A stretch of DNA of 47,709 nt from Paracoccaceae bacterium (GTDB lineage: Bacteria > Pseudomonadota > Alphaproteobacteria > Rhodobacterales > Rhodobacteraceae): positions 1-47,709 of the forward strand of contig JAFMHK010000026.1 of assembly GCA_017854585.1 (NCBI GenBank), read 5' to 3'. A model generated the notes under the pieces. It was not told the DNA's origin and did no database searches. It saw only the letters and a list, made by a program, of their open reading frames with translations. Below are positions 1 through 8,176 of the stretch, in pieces. Within the stretch, counting starts at the first letter, position 1, and each line of letters opens with the position of its first letter. The translations under genes and the position numbers were made by a program.

Positions 1-122
1 CTGGTTTGATTTTCCCGCGATTGGGTCTGAGTATCGGCAGCGGCATTGCAGGTGCGATCATCCACGCCACTATCGGGGCGGTGATCTTGCTGTTCTTGAT
101 CCGTTTGATCAAACGGGCCTGA
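1..122 (+). CDS. GlsB/YeaQ/YmgE family membrane protein, C-terminal part
   Basis: The gene begins before the window. The last 39 residues are readable in the frame that starts at base 3 and end at the TGA at 120-122. They show a glycine-rich stretch (GLSIGSGIAGAIIHATIGA) followed by a hydrophobic segment and the basic end LIRLIKRA. This is the usual C-terminal end of the small (about 80-90 residue) three-helix transglycosylase-associated or GlsB/YeaQ stress membrane proteins. The exact cellular role of the family is not well settled. The family assignment rests on this short tail alone. Confidence 0.7.
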   Translation, partial: GLIFPRLGLSIGSGIAGAIIHATIGAVILLFLIRLIKRA

Positions 123-134
123 GGTCGGTACGGA

Positions 135-180
135 GCCGAAACTGCCGACAGCACCGGGCTGAAAATCGTGCAGTTTCGGC
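135..180 (+). terminator. Long-loop inverted repeat behind the GlsB-like gene
   Basis: GCCGAAACTGC at 135-145 is repeated as its exact reverse complement at 170-180, giving an 11-bp stem with a 24-nt loop, 12 bases after the stop codon. There is no T-run after it, so it may be a Rho-dependent or processing hairpin rather than a classical terminator. The rest of 123-381 shows nothing else that can be named. Confidence 0.4.
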
Positions 181-381
181 CGAGGCGACTCCATAAATCA
201 ATTCGTGGGCCGCAGGTCCAGCGACCAGATCAGGGGTTCGCGGTCGCTGCCTGACCCGTGAACATACCTCGGGTGATACCTTCGGCATGCTGGCCGCCGC
301 ACACCCAACGGTGATGCGGCTCTTGACGCGGTCCGATGCCGCTGCTCACTTACCCCGTCCCCGTTTGTGAAAGGCCCGCAC

Positions 382-1755
382 ATGACCGACCGCGCCACCG
401 CCATCCATGCCGCCGCGGCCAAGGCCGCCTCGCCCGCCTTTCGTGCGGCGCTGGCCGCGCTGATCGGCTACCCCACGGATGCCACCGCGCCGGGGGCGTC
501 CGATGCGCTGGCGGCATATCTTGACCACATCACTGCGGACATAGCCGCCCTTGGCTTTGCCTGTCGGCGGCTGGAGCAGGACGGATTTCCTTTCCTTCTG
601 GCGTCCCGTGTCGAAGACCCGGCGCTGCCCACTGTTCTGGGCTACGCGCATGGCGATACCGTTCCGGGGATGGTAGGCCGCTGGCGCGACGATCTTGACC
701 CGTGGGCCCTGACCGAAGTTGGCGACCTGTGGTTCGGGCGCGGCATCGCGGACAACAAGGGCCAGTATCTGGTCAACATCACCGCCTTGGCCGAAGTGAT
801 CGCCGCGCGCGGTGCCTTGGGATTCAACGCCCACATCATCGTCGAAATGGGCGAAGAGATCGGCTCCCCCGGCCTCGGGGCGTTGTGCGAAAAGCTGAAA
901 CACGACTTGAACGCCGATCTGTTCCTGTCCTCAGATGGCCCGCGCCTGTCCGCCGACACGCCCACGATGTTTTTGGGCGCACGCGGCGGTATGAACCTGA
1001 AACTCTCGATCCACCGCCGCACGGGCGGCCGGCACTCGGGGAATTTTGGCGGTGCGCTGGCCAATCCGGGCTTGGAGCTGGCCCATGCTCTGGCAAGCAT
1101 TTCAAGCCAGACCGGAGAGGTGCTGATCCCTGCCTGGACACCGGGAAGCGTTCCGGCAGCGGCCCGCGCCGCGCTCAATGGCCTCACCCCATGCGGCGGC
1201 GAGGTTGACGCCGGCTGGGGCGCGCCCGGTTTGACGCCTGCGGAACGGGTGCATGCGTGGTCATCGGCGGAAATCCTTGCCTTTACCTGTGGCACGCCAG
1301 AACATCCGGTCAACGCCATCCCGCCCGAGGCACATGCATGGGTGCAATTGCGCTATGTCGTGGGCGTTGATCCCGACAATATCGTCCCTGCCCTGCGTCG
1401 CCACCTTGATGCGGCGGGCTTTGCCCACGTGGAGATTTCGACAACCGATGTCGCCTTCAAGGCAAGCCAGACCCCGGTTGATCATCCCTTCGCCAAGTTC
1501 GTCGCACGGTCCTTGCGCACCACCGCCGATCGCGCGCCCGTGGTGCTGCCCTCGCTTGGCGGTTCGCTCCCCAATGACATTTTCACCGATACGCTTGGCT
1601 TACCCGCCGTCTGGGTGCCGCATTCCTATCCGGGCTGTTCCCAACACGCGCCCGACGAACACCTGCCCGCCGCGATCTTTCCCGACGCCGTCGCGCTGAT
1701 GACAGGGCTTTACTGGGATATCGGGGTGGCCGATCGCGCCGACCTCGGGCTTTAG
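382..1755 (+). CDS. M20 family metallopeptidase (dipeptidase/deacylase-like)
   Basis: A 457-residue M20/ArgE/DapE/ACY1-type zinc hydrolase, which cleaves peptide or acyl-amide bonds of small substrates. The metal-site motifs are all present: YAHGDTVPG with the first His near residue 90, ADNKGQ with the bridging Asp near 124, the EEIGSPG catalytic Glu near 158, SSDGP, and SQHAPDEH near the C-terminus. The insert between the catalytic halves fits the dimerisation domain of the family. The ATG at 382 is preferred over the in-frame GTG at 367, because the protein then starts directly at the helix before the M20 fold. The substrate cannot be told from the sequence. It is the last plus-strand gene before the convergent lysis genes. 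Confidence 0.9.
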   Translation: MTDRATAIHAAAAKAASPAFRAALAALIGYPTDATAPGASDALAAYLDHITADIAALGFACRRLEQDGFPFLLASRVEDPALPTVLGYAHGDTVPGMVGRWRDDLDPWALTEVGDLWFGRGIADNKGQYLVNITALAEVIAARGALGFNAHIIVEMGEEIGSPGLGALCEKLKHDLNADLFLSSDGPRLSADTPTMFLGARGGMNLKLSIHRRTGGRHSGNFGGALANPGLELAHALASISSQTGEVLIPAWTPGSVPAAARAALNGLTPCGGEVDAGWGAPGLTPAERVHAWSSAEILAFTCGTPEHPVNAIPPEAHAWVQLRYVVGVDPDNIVPALRRHLDAAGFAHVEISTTDVAFKASQTPVDHPFAKFVARSLRTTADRAPVVLPSLGGSLPNDIFTDTLGLPAVWVPHSYPGCSQHAPDEHLPAAIFPDAVALMTGLYWDIGVADRADLGL

Positions 1756-1843
1756 GTCCAGCCCCCGCAAGTCGTTGCGCGCGACCTTTCGTGCGGATCA
1801 CGGCGGCGCTCATCCGTTCGGGTGTATCCGCACAACATCACAA

Positions 1844-1865
1844 GACCGGCCCGCGCGGGCCGGTC
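1844..1865. terminator. Perfect palindrome between convergent genes
   Basis: GACCGGCCCGC at 1844-1854 is followed immediately by its reverse complement, giving 22 bases of perfect palindrome between the M20 peptidase stop (1755) and the holin stop (1897). Placed between convergent genes, it can serve as a bidirectional terminator hairpin, although there is no T-run on either side. Confidence 0.55.
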
Positions 1866-1896
1866 CAATCAACCCCGTGACGCCGGGGCACGGATA

Positions 1897-2415
1897 TCAG
1901 CGCGCGCGATCAGGTTCGCTATCGGCGCGCCACGCGGCGATGGCCGGGTTATCATCGACATCATGCGCTGTCGTTTCCGCATCGCGGGCCAATAGATCGC
2001 GCGTCAGACGCGGTTCACGCGGTGCACGCGGCGCGCGCAGATAATGCATTTCGCGCGCCCCGAAGTAGAAACTGACAATAGCCCCCAACAGCCACCACAA
2101 CGGGTCCGGCACCTCTGCCAAACCGACCATCCGGCGCGAAAACCCCACCGGATCCACCATCGCGTAGATGAACAGGCCAAGTGTCCCAAGCGCCAGCATC
2201 GGGCGCGGTATCCGGTTCAACCCGTTGATACCCCGATCAAACCAACCGGTGCCCGCGAATTCGAACTCGGCCGCCGCCGTCTGCAAGGCCGCGCGGTGTG
2301 CCTCTGCGCCCAACTCCATCGCCCTTGTGGCATTGGGAACAAACACCTCGCTCACCCCCTCCACTGCACCGCCTATCTGGTTGGCGGCCTCGCCCACGCG
2401 CGCGATCAATCCCAT
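1897..2415 (-). CDS. GTA-type holin (3TM holin family)
   Basis: A 172-residue protein that matches the holin-of-3TMs family used for release of gene transfer agents. The N-terminal 70 residues are amphipathic. Hydrophobic segments follow near residues 73-90 (MLALGTLGLFIYAMVDPVGF) and 105-120 (PLWWLLGAIVSFYFGA), and the charged tail is rich in Arg and Asp. A holin opens the inner membrane at a set time so that the endolysin reaches the peptidoglycan. Its start overlaps the end of the upstream endolysin gene by 10 bases, so the two are translated together. No capsid or tail genes are nearby, which agrees with Rhodobacter capsulatus, where the lysis pair lies apart from the main GTA cluster. Confidence 0.82.
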   Translation of the reverse strand: MGLIARVGEAANQIGGAVEGVSEVFVPNATRAMELGAEAHRAALQTAAAEFEFAGTGWFDRGINGLNRIPRPMLALGTLGLFIYAMVDPVGFSRRMVGLAEVPDPLWWLLGAIVSFYFGAREMHYLRAPRAPREPRLTRDLLARDAETTAHDVDDNPAIAAWRADSEPDRAR

Positions 2416-3017
2416 GCCGCGATCCTTTCACGATGTGCTTCAAGGCTCAGGTGGTAACGCGGCGACATGAATTCTTCCGCCCGCACGATCCAGCCGCCCT
2501 TGCCGCCATCGCGCCTGCGCGCATATTTGCGACTGGCCGGCCTGCCGTCCCCGATCCGGTAATAGTAATTCCGCCGCGCGATCCCGTAGGCATCAACAAG
2601 ATGACCCCGCGCTTGGTCATTCGCGGCATGGGCCGCGCGCAGGGTTTGCGGCCCGATCGCGCCATCCACCGCGATATCCAGCCCCATATCCCGCAACAGC
2701 CGCTGCAAGATGCGCACCGCATTGGAGCCGGCGTTGACATACATGTCGAACACCGATGGCTGCAGGGGTTCGGGCAATCCGCCAATCCCCGGAACATCAA
2801 AATAATGTTCGATAAATATCGCGATGGCCTGTGCCCGGTCCAAGGCCTGCACATCCGCCACATCCACATCGCCATCACGGTCCAGATCCAGCCCCAGCCG
2901 CCGCATCGTATGAATGGTCACACCGTAATTCGTGGCCCCGCCGGGATCGTCGGGATCATTCACAAATCCGCCTTCGCGGCCAACGATGTCTTCTGCAATA
3001 TCACGAACCGACTGCAT
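2406..3017 (-). CDS. GTA-type endolysin, glycoside hydrolase family 108
   Basis: A 203-residue holin-associated N-acetylmuramidase that cuts the glycan strands of peptidoglycan during cell lysis. The family signature REGGFVNDPDDPGGATNYGVT occupies residues 14-34, with catalytic Glu15. A C-terminal peptidoglycan-binding region contains DGAIGPQTL near 120. Residues 43-56 hold a complete EF-hand-type loop with Asp at loop positions 1, 3, 5, 9 and 12 and Gly at 6, followed by the helix of the muramidase domain. There is no signal peptide, as expected for an enzyme that needs a holin. The start at 3017 has the ribosome site GGAGGA just upstream. A CtrA-like site lies about 55 bases before the start. 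Confidence 0.9.
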   Translation of the reverse strand: MQSVRDIAEDIVGREGGFVNDPDDPGGATNYGVTIHTMRRLGLDLDRDGDVDVADVQALDRAQAIAIFIEHYFDVPGIGGLPEPLQPSVFDMYVNAGSNAVRILQRLLRDMGLDIAVDGAIGPQTLRAAHAANDQARGHLVDAYGIARRNYYYRIGDGRPASRKYARRRDGGKGGWIVRAEEFMSPRYHLSLEAHRERIAAWD

Positions 3018-3071
3018 GGTTCGTCCTCCATGCTCAAGTGGTCCTGAGCCTTGCAGACAAACACAGCTTTC

Positions 3072-3086
3072 CTAAAATTCGCTTAA
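3072..3086 (-). promoter_or_regulatory. Near-consensus CtrA site before the lysis genes
   Basis: On the minus strand the sequence is TTAA-GCGAATT-TTAG, which matches the CtrA consensus TTAA-N7-TTAA at seven of eight fixed positions with the correct 7-base spacer. It sits 55-69 bases upstream of the endolysin start. CtrA is known to control GTA maturation and release in Rhodobacter capsulatus. That this site is used here is inferred. Confidence 0.55.
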
Positions 3087-3090
3087 ATTG

Positions 3091-3111
3091 CGCCGGCCGA
3101 TCAGGCCAGCG
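3091..3111 (-). terminator. Stem-loop after ccmE
   Basis: On the minus strand CGCTGGCC, a 5-base loop and GGCCGGCG form an 8-bp stem with one G-U pair, seven bases after the ccmE stop. It is followed by CAATTTAAG, a weak U-stretch. It probably ends argC-ccmE transcription just before the CtrA-type promoter of the lysis genes. Confidence 0.5.
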
Positions 3112-3117
3112 GCGAAA

Positions 3118-3561
3118 TCAACTGTCGGGTGCCTGATAGACACCCTGTGCCTGCAGGGCCTCGATCACCTCGGCGGGCATATAGGTCTCGTCATGGCGGG
3201 CCAGTATCTCGGTCGCCAAAAACACGCCATCGACGTAGGAACCGGTGCCAACCATCCCCTCGCCCTCGCCGAACAGGTCGGGCAGCACGCCGGTATAACT
3301 GACCGGAATGCTTGCGCCGCCATCAGTGACCTCAAAGGTGATCGTCTCACCCTGACCGCGAAGCAACGTGCCTTCGGCCACCAATCCGCCAATCCGAAAA
3401 ACCTCGGTCGGTGGGGGCGGCGCATCTGCCACGTCACTGGGCGCGCGGAAAAAGTTGATCCCGTCGCGCATCGCATACCCGATCAGGCCCGCCGAAAACG
3501 CCAGCGCCACAATGGCCAGCATCACGATCTGAATTCGCCTTTGCTTCTTCAATCCGCGCAT
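3118..3561 (-). CDS. ccmE: Cytochrome c maturation haem chaperone CcmE
   Basis: A 147-residue periplasmic haem chaperone of system I cytochrome c maturation. It takes haem from CcmC and hands it to CcmF/CcmH. Basic N-terminus MRGLKKQRR, one membrane anchor at about 11-30, then the OB-fold with FRIGGLVAEG and the haem-binding motif ARHDETYMP. His123 is the residue that bonds haem covalently, and the nearby Tyr is the axial ligand. The C-terminal tail is short. Start 3561 lies 9 bases after the argC stop, so the two are co-transcribed. In related bacteria ccmF and ccmH often follow directly. Here they lie at 39.3-41.8 kb instead. Confidence 0.96.
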   Translation of the reverse strand: MRGLKKQRRIQIVMLAIVALAFSAGLIGYAMRDGINFFRAPSDVADAPPPPTEVFRIGGLVAEGTLLRGQGETITFEVTDGGASIPVSYTGVLPDLFGEGEGMVGTGSYVDGVFLATEILARHDETYMPAEVIEALQAQGVYQAPDS

Positions 3562-3570
3562 CTCATCCTC

Positions 3571-4599
3571 CTAGGGGAACAGCGGCGCCAACCGCAGACC
3601 CGTCGTCTCTTCGATACCCAGCATCAGGTTCGCATTCTGCAACGCCTGCCCCGAAGATCCCTTGGTCAGGTTATCCAGCGCCACAAACACCTGCGCCCGT
3701 CCGGGCCGCCGATCCGATGCCACACCCACATGTACATAGTTAGAGCCGCGCACATCATGTGTCGATGGTGCTGCGCCAAATGGCAGCATCTGGATAAACG
3801 GCTCACCCGCATACGCAGCGGCAAGCGTGTCATAGACCTGCCTGCCATCGCCCTGCACATAGACGTTCCCCAGAATGCCCCGGTTCATCGGCGCCAGATG
3901 CGGGGTGAACTGCACCTCTACCTTGCGACCCGCCAACAAGCTGAACTCCTGATCGAACTCGGCCAGATGCCGATGCGTGCCCCCGATCGCATAGGCGTTC
4001 GTTCCCTCGGACAACTCCGCATGCAGCAGGTTTTCCTTCAACGACCGCCCCGCGCCGGAAACTCCGGTGATCAGGTTGATGATGATCTCATCAAGGTCGA
4101 TCACCCCGGCACTGATCAACGGGCGCAACGCATACTGCCCGGTCGCCGCATTGCACCCGGTCCCCGCCACAAGCCGCGCGGCGCGGATCTCATCGCGATA
4201 GAACTCCGTCAGGCCGTATACCGCCACCGCCTGAAGCTCCGGCGCATCATGCTCCTTGCCATACCATTTCCGATAGACGGCCCCATCACGCAGACGAAAA
4301 TCCGCTGACAGGTCAATAACCTTAAGGTCACTCGGCAATGCCTTGATAACATTCTGCGAAGTGGCGTGTGGCAAGGCGCAGAATGCCAGATCGATCGTCG
4401 CGAAATCAACCTCCTCGATCCGGCACAGCGGCGGCAGGTCCAGATGCCTCAGAAAGGGGAAAACCTCTCCCATGCCCATTCCGGCCTTACGATCCCCGGT
4501 CAGGGCCGCGATCTCCATATCGGGATGGGTCGAGATCAGTCGCACAAGCTCCGCACCCGTGTAGCCAGACGCGCCAAGGATTGCGACTTTATGGGACAT
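3571..4599 (-). CDS. argC: N-acetyl-gamma-glutamyl-phosphate reductase
   Basis: A 342-residue ArgC, which reduces N-acetylglutamyl phosphate to the semialdehyde with NADPH in arginine synthesis. The nucleotide-binding loop is [10 protein letters not shown] (residues 9-18). The catalytic Cys149 lies in [10 protein letters not shown], and the His region near 200-220 ([11 protein letters not shown]) fits the active site. Length is usual for the long ArgC type. It begins 33 bases after murI on the same strand and is followed by ccmE after 9 bases, so murI-argC-ccmE probably form one transcript. An argC gene upstream of cytochrome c maturation genes is a known arrangement in Rhodobacter. Confidence 0.97.
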   Translation of the reverse strand: MSHKVAILGASGYTGAELVRLISTHPDMEIAALTGDRKAGMGMGEVFPFLRHLDLPPLCRIEEVDFATIDLAFCALPHATSQNVIKALPSDLKVIDLSADFRLRDGAVYRKWYGKEHDAPELQAVAVYGLTEFYRDEIRAARLVAGTGCNAATGQYALRPLISAGVIDLDEIIINLITGVSGAGRSLKENLLHAELSEGTNAYAIGGTHRHLAEFDQEFSLLAGRKVEVQFTPHLAPMNRGILGNVYVQGDGRQVYDTLAAAYAGEPFIQMLPFGAAPSTHDVRGSNYVHVGVASDRRPGRAQVFVALDNLTKGSSGQALQNANLMLGIEETTGLRLAPLFP

Positions 4600-4632
4600 G
4601 ACATTAACTCCGTAGCGTAAGAAATTGATAAA

Positions 4633-5451
4633 TCAAAGATCGGCCGACTGAAATTCGATCTTTCGGCGCAAGAATTGCGTCGCCTTGTTGGACACCGACT
4701 TTGGGTTTCCAGTGGTCAGAAACTGACTGTCCTGACCCGGGCCCTTTCGTTCGGGATGCCGGGTCAGATAATCGTCCAATGACGCCGCGACCAGATCAGG
4801 CTGCGAATAGACCGCAACATCCGGCCCAAGGGCGGCCCGGAACACCTCTTCCACCAAAGGATAGTGCGTGCATCCCAGAACGGCGGCCTCGGGCTTGGGC
4901 ATCCGACGTTTCAACGCCTCGACGTGGCTGGTGACCAGCGCCTCGGCCAAAATCATGTCACCCATCTCGATCGCGTCGACCACCCCACCGCAGGGCTGGG
5001 CCTCGACGTCGACGCCGATGGCGCGAAACGCCAGTTCGCGCTGGAACGCCCGGCTGCTGACGGTGGTCGGCGTGGCAAACAGGGCCACATGCTTCACCGC
5101 AACCTCGCGCGGAGGAGAGTTATCGCCCCACTGCCGCTCGGTCAGCGCCTCGATCAACGGCACGAACACGCCCAGCACCCGCTTGCCTTCGGGCACCCAA
5201 CCCTCCTGCATGCGGCGCAACGCGGCGGCGCTGGCGGTGTTGCATGCCAGAATCACCAGATCGCACCCCGCATCAAACAGCCGCTGCACCCCGGCCGTCG
5301 TCAGGTCATAGATGTCATCGGCATCGCGCACCCCGTAAGGCGCATTCGCGTTGTCACCGAAATAGACAACCGGCAGGTCCGGCAGGCGCTTGGTCACGGC
5401 ATCCAGCACCGTCAACCCGCCCAGCCCGCTGTCAAAAATCCCCACCGCCAT
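4633..5451 (-). CDS. murI: Glutamate racemase
   Basis: A 272-residue racemase that makes D-glutamate for peptidoglycan. It starts [16 protein letters not shown], the family's N-terminal motif. Both catalytic cysteines are present: Cys70 in LACNTASA and Cys194 in [21 protein letters not shown] (31-40) is the substrate loop. The reading frame is open for another 122 codons upstream, but that stretch is the antisense frame of the acyltransferase. The ATG at 5451 gives the canonical protein and lies two bases after the acyltransferase stop (5454), so translation is coupled. Confidence 0.96.
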   Translation of the reverse strand: MAVGIFDSGLGGLTVLDAVTKRLPDLPVVYFGDNANAPYGVRDADDIYDLTTAGVQRLFDAGCDLVILACNTASAAALRRMQEGWVPEGKRVLGVFVPLIEALTERQWGDNSPPREVAVKHVALFATPTTVSSRAFQRELAFRAIGVDVEAQPCGGVVDAIEMGDMILAEALVTSHVEALKRRMPKPEAAVLGCTHYPLVEEVFRAALGPDVAVYSQPDLVAASLDDYLTRHPERKGPGQDSQFLTTGNPKSVSNKATQFLRRKIEFQSADL

Positions 5452-5453
5452 GG

Positions 5454-6383
5454 TCAGTATCTTTCCCGTAGATTGCCGCGCGGCTTGCCACCGTGCTTTT
5501 CCTCGAACTCGAAACCCAGTTCGGCCTTGCCGCTGGCGTTGGGGTTCAAGGCATAGGTCCGTTCGCGCAGGAATTCCATCATTGCCTTGGTGTCGCCCGC
5601 GAATTGCATCAACTCCTCGCGCGGGATCGGTGTCCCGATCACAACCCGCACCGGCGAATTGATCCGTGCCCGAAACTCCTTGATCAACAGGCCCATCCGC
5701 AAGGTCGAATGCAGATGGCTCATTAACTGGAAGAGGCGCGAGTTGTGGCCCTCGAAGTAGATTGGGACAACGGCGGCGTTGCTCTTGATGATCATCCGCG
5801 CCGTGAAACTGCGCCACCCCGGATCCATAGGCCGACCAAACGGCTTGGCCGCAGTCGACACCGTACCGCCCGGAAAAATGCCAACAACCCCGCCCGCAGC
5901 CAGATAGGCCAGCGCGGTCTTGCGGGTTTCGATGTTCAGGGCCACGGCCTCTTTGGTCTCGTCAAAGCTGACCGGCAGAATGATCCGTTCCAGATCCTCT
6001 GCCTTGCGGAATACCCGGTGCGCCAGAATCCGGAAATCGCCGCGCGCTTCGCTCAGGATATGGCCCAGCATCAGGCCATCCAGAATGCCGTAGGGGTGGT
6101 TTGCAATCGCGATGACCGGGCCTTCCGACGGGATATTCGCAAGGCTGCCGCCCGTCACTTCCAGCTTCAGGCGGTAGCGTTCCACCATCACCTGCCAGAA
6201 ATCGCGCCCCTTGCGGACCTCGTCGTCATAGCCTTCGGCGGTGCGGATCAGGCCGATCCGGCCCGTCGCGTTCTCCATCGCCCGGATCAGGGCGCGACCG
6301 CTCCGCGATGCGGCCGATGACGCATAGCTGATCTCGCGCGCGACACCGCGGGCCTCCGATAGTCTGCTGCGCCGTCCGGACAT
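5454..6383 (-). CDS. Lysophospholipid acyltransferase family protein
   Basis: A 309-residue membrane-associated acyltransferase of the PlsC/hemolysin-like type, which transfers an acyl chain to a lysolipid or amine lipid head. The catalytic block NHPYGILDG (residues 95-103, His and Asp four residues apart) and the FPGGTVS glycerol-phosphate-binding motif near 186 are both present, as is the [11 protein letters not shown] motif further on. Such proteins can act in phospholipid or ornithine-lipid synthesis, and sequence alone does not decide. The ATG at 6383 is preferred to the longer frame to 6491, which would run over the region behind speB with atypical residues. It overlaps neither neighbour and leads straight into murI. 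Confidence 0.88.
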   Translation of the reverse strand: MSGRRSRLSEARGVAREISYASSAASRSGRALIRAMENATGRIGLIRTAEGYDDEVRKGRDFWQVMVERYRLKLEVTGGSLANIPSEGPVIAIANHPYGILDGLMLGHILSEARGDFRILAHRVFRKAEDLERIILPVSFDETKEAVALNIETRKTALAYLAAGGVVGIFPGGTVSTAAKPFGRPMDPGWRSFTARMIIKSNAAVVPIYFEGHNSRLFQLMSHLHSTLRMGLLIKEFRARINSPVRVVIGTPIPREELMQFAGDTKAMMEFLRERTYALNPNASGKAELGFEFEEKHGGKPRGNLRERY

Positions 6384-6457
6384 GGCGGTCTCCGTTCCCC
6401 GTCTTAGCGGCGTACATAAGCGTTTGGTCCGAGTCGTGCCAGTGCCCTTCGCCCAGA

Positions 6458-7426
6458 TCAGTCCCGGCGCCGCGTCCAGCCCCACAGGCACAACAATTCC
6501 ATCGCCACATGCGCTGCCGCAACCGATGTTATCGCCGCATGATCAAACGGCGGCGACACCTCCACCACATCGCCCCCGATCAGGTTGATGCCGGCAAGTC
6601 CGCGCAGGAATGTCGCCGCCTGCGCCGAACTAAGCCCGCCCCAGACCGGCGTGCCGGTGCCGGGCGCAAAAGCGGGATCCAACCCGTCGATGTCAAAACT
6701 CAGGTAGACCGGCGCGTTACCGGCCAGCGCGCGCAGGTCGTCGGCCACCGCCAGCGCCCCGCGCCTGTGCACCTCGGCTGCATCGCAAATCCGGATGCCC
6801 AGATTATCCGCCACCACGGTGCGGATGCCCACATGCGCCGACCGCGCCACATCAATCAGGCCTTCCTTCACCGCGGTGTAGCAAAACGTCCCGTGATCAA
6901 TCCGCTTCGGATCGTCATCCACCCAAGTATCAGTGTGCGCATCCACTTGGATCAACGCCATGGGGCCGTATTTGGCCACATGGGCGCGCAGGATCGGCAG
7001 GGTAATCGAATGATCGCCGCCCAGCGTTATGGCCGCAGCACCCGCATTCAAAATACCCGCGATATGCGCCTCGATCCGGGCGGGCACGTCGGCGGTGAAC
7101 GCATAATCCAAAGCCATATCGCCATAATCCGCGATCGCCAGTGCCTCCAATGGCGAATAACCATCCCATCCATAAGGCGGGTCAAACGCCTGCAAGGCCG
7201 AGGCCTCGCGGATCGCCCTTGGCCCCAAGCGCGTGCCGGGGCGGTTCGTCACCGCCTGATCGAACGGAATTCCCGTTACCGCCACATCGACCCCGGTCAG
7301 GTCCTTGGTATAGCGGCGGCGCAGAAAACTGGGCGCGCCCGCAAAGGCGTTCTCAAAGCTCAAACCACGCAGGTCGTCGCGGGTAAACGCCTGATCGACC
7401 TGTGACTTCGCATCTTCCAGCGCCAT
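6458..7426 (-). CDS. speB: Agmatinase/ureohydrolase family protein
   Basis: A 322-residue manganese enzyme that hydrolyses a guanidino compound to urea plus amine, most likely agmatine to putrescine. The ligands are all visible: GGDHS (136-140), DAHTD (162-166) and SFDIDGLDP (243-251). The N-terminal part holds GIPFDQAVTNRPGTRLGPRAIR, typical of the agmatinase subgroup. Guanidinobutyrase or a related activity cannot be excluded. Start 7426 was chosen because the frame upstream to 7555 is the antisense of the divergent flavin reductase leader. It is the first gene of the minus-strand series, 74 bases before the acyltransferase. Confidence 0.92.
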   Translation of the reverse strand: MALEDAKSQVDQAFTRDDLRGLSFENAFAGAPSFLRRRYTKDLTGVDVAVTGIPFDQAVTNRPGTRLGPRAIREASALQAFDPPYGWDGYSPLEALAIADYGDMALDYAFTADVPARIEAHIAGILNAGAAAITLGGDHSITLPILRAHVAKYGPMALIQVDAHTDTWVDDDPKRIDHGTFCYTAVKEGLIDVARSAHVGIRTVVADNLGIRICDAAEVHRRGALAVADDLRALAGNAPVYLSFDIDGLDPAFAPGTGTPVWGGLSSAQAATFLRGLAGINLIGGDVVEVSPPFDHAAITSVAAAHVAMELLCLWGWTRRRD

Positions 7427-7566
7427 GGTGCATCCTCTCCATCCTTGACCAACCTCTGGCGCGGCGCGGAAAAAAACGCAAGCCGGACGGGGTGACAGGC
7501 CTGCCCTTGCGCCTACATGCTGCACCGGGCATTGGTTGTCCCGACGCACGAACAAAGGCCGCCCCC

Positions 7567-8076
7567 ATGAACGAGCAGACCCAAACCCTCCGCGATGCCT
7601 TCGTCGAAGGGATGAGCCGTGCCGCGGCCTCGGTTTCGGTCGTGACCACCGATGGACCCGCAGGTCGGGGCGGCGTGACTGTGTCCGCCATGACCTCGAT
7701 CTCGGCCGATGGCGAACGTCCCACGATGTTGACCTGCCTCAACGCCGCCTCATCCACCCTTCAGCAGGTGCTGCAAAACGGGTGCTTCTGCATCAACGTC
7801 CTTCGCATCGACCAAAAGGATGTGGCCGACATATTTTCGTCCCGCCTTCCCGCGCCGGGTGGCGACAAGTTCAACGCCTGCGAAATCGAGATCATGCCCT
7901 CGGGCGCGCCGCGCCTTATCGGTGCGCTGGTCAGTTTCGACTGTCAGTTGCTGTCGGCGGAACGCCACGGCACGCATCACATATGCATCGGCGCGGTCGA
8001 CAAGGTGGTGACTGCGCCCGAAGGCGGCCCACTGCTTTACGGCATGCGCAGTTACCTGCGCGCGGAAAAACATTAG
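7567..8076 (+). CDS. Flavin reductase family protein
   Basis: A 169-residue protein of the HpaC/flavin reductase-like FMN-binding split-barrel family, which supplies reduced flavin to a two-component monooxygenase or reduces free flavin with NAD(P)H. The typical start RDAFVEGMSRAAASVSVVTTDGPAGRGGVTVSAMTSIS (given here in part) and the C-terminal GGPLLYGMRSYL are present. The middle carries CFCINVLRIDQKDVADIFSS, as in other members. It diverges from speB, with 140 bases between the starts. No monooxygenase partner is adjacent, so the partner is unknown. Confidence 0.87.
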   Translation: MNEQTQTLRDAFVEGMSRAAASVSVVTTDGPAGRGGVTVSAMTSISADGERPTMLTCLNAASSTLQQVLQNGCFCINVLRIDQKDVADIFSSRLPAPGGDKFNACEIEIMPSGAPRLIGALVSFDCQLLSAERHGTHHICIGAVDKVVTAPEGGPLLYGMRSYLRAEKH

Positions 8077-8100
8077 CGCCCGAAACAGGCACAATACGAT

Positions 8101-8117
8101 AAAAACGGTCCGTTTTT
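8101..8117. promoter_or_regulatory. A/T-flanked palindrome before the Hint gene
   Basis: AAAAACGG (8101-8108), one base, then CCGTTTTT (8110-8117) form a 17-base dyad 59 bases upstream of the Hint-domain gene and 24 bases after the flavin reductase stop. With only one base at the centre it looks more like an operator than a hairpin terminator. No matching regulator is adjacent. Confidence 0.3.
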
Positions 8118-8176
8118 GCGGCCAGACGCCACAATTCGCCTAATTCTCGCCATATTGATGCGTACAGATTGTCGCC

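Noticed and set aside
2406..3017. A cryptic prophage around the endolysin and holin
   Set aside because: No integrase, repressor, capsid or tail gene and no att-like repeats are nearby; the pair is better explained as a GTA lysis module.
3088..4308. 406-codon open frame on the plus strand across ccmE and argC
   Set aside because: It is the antisense frame of two well-recognised genes; high-GC DNA often gives long shadow frames and the translation has no known domain.
5452..5817. N-terminal extension of murI (122 codons)
   Set aside because: It lies within the acyltransferase coding sequence in another frame and has no MurI homology; [12 protein letters not shown] at 5451 is the family start.
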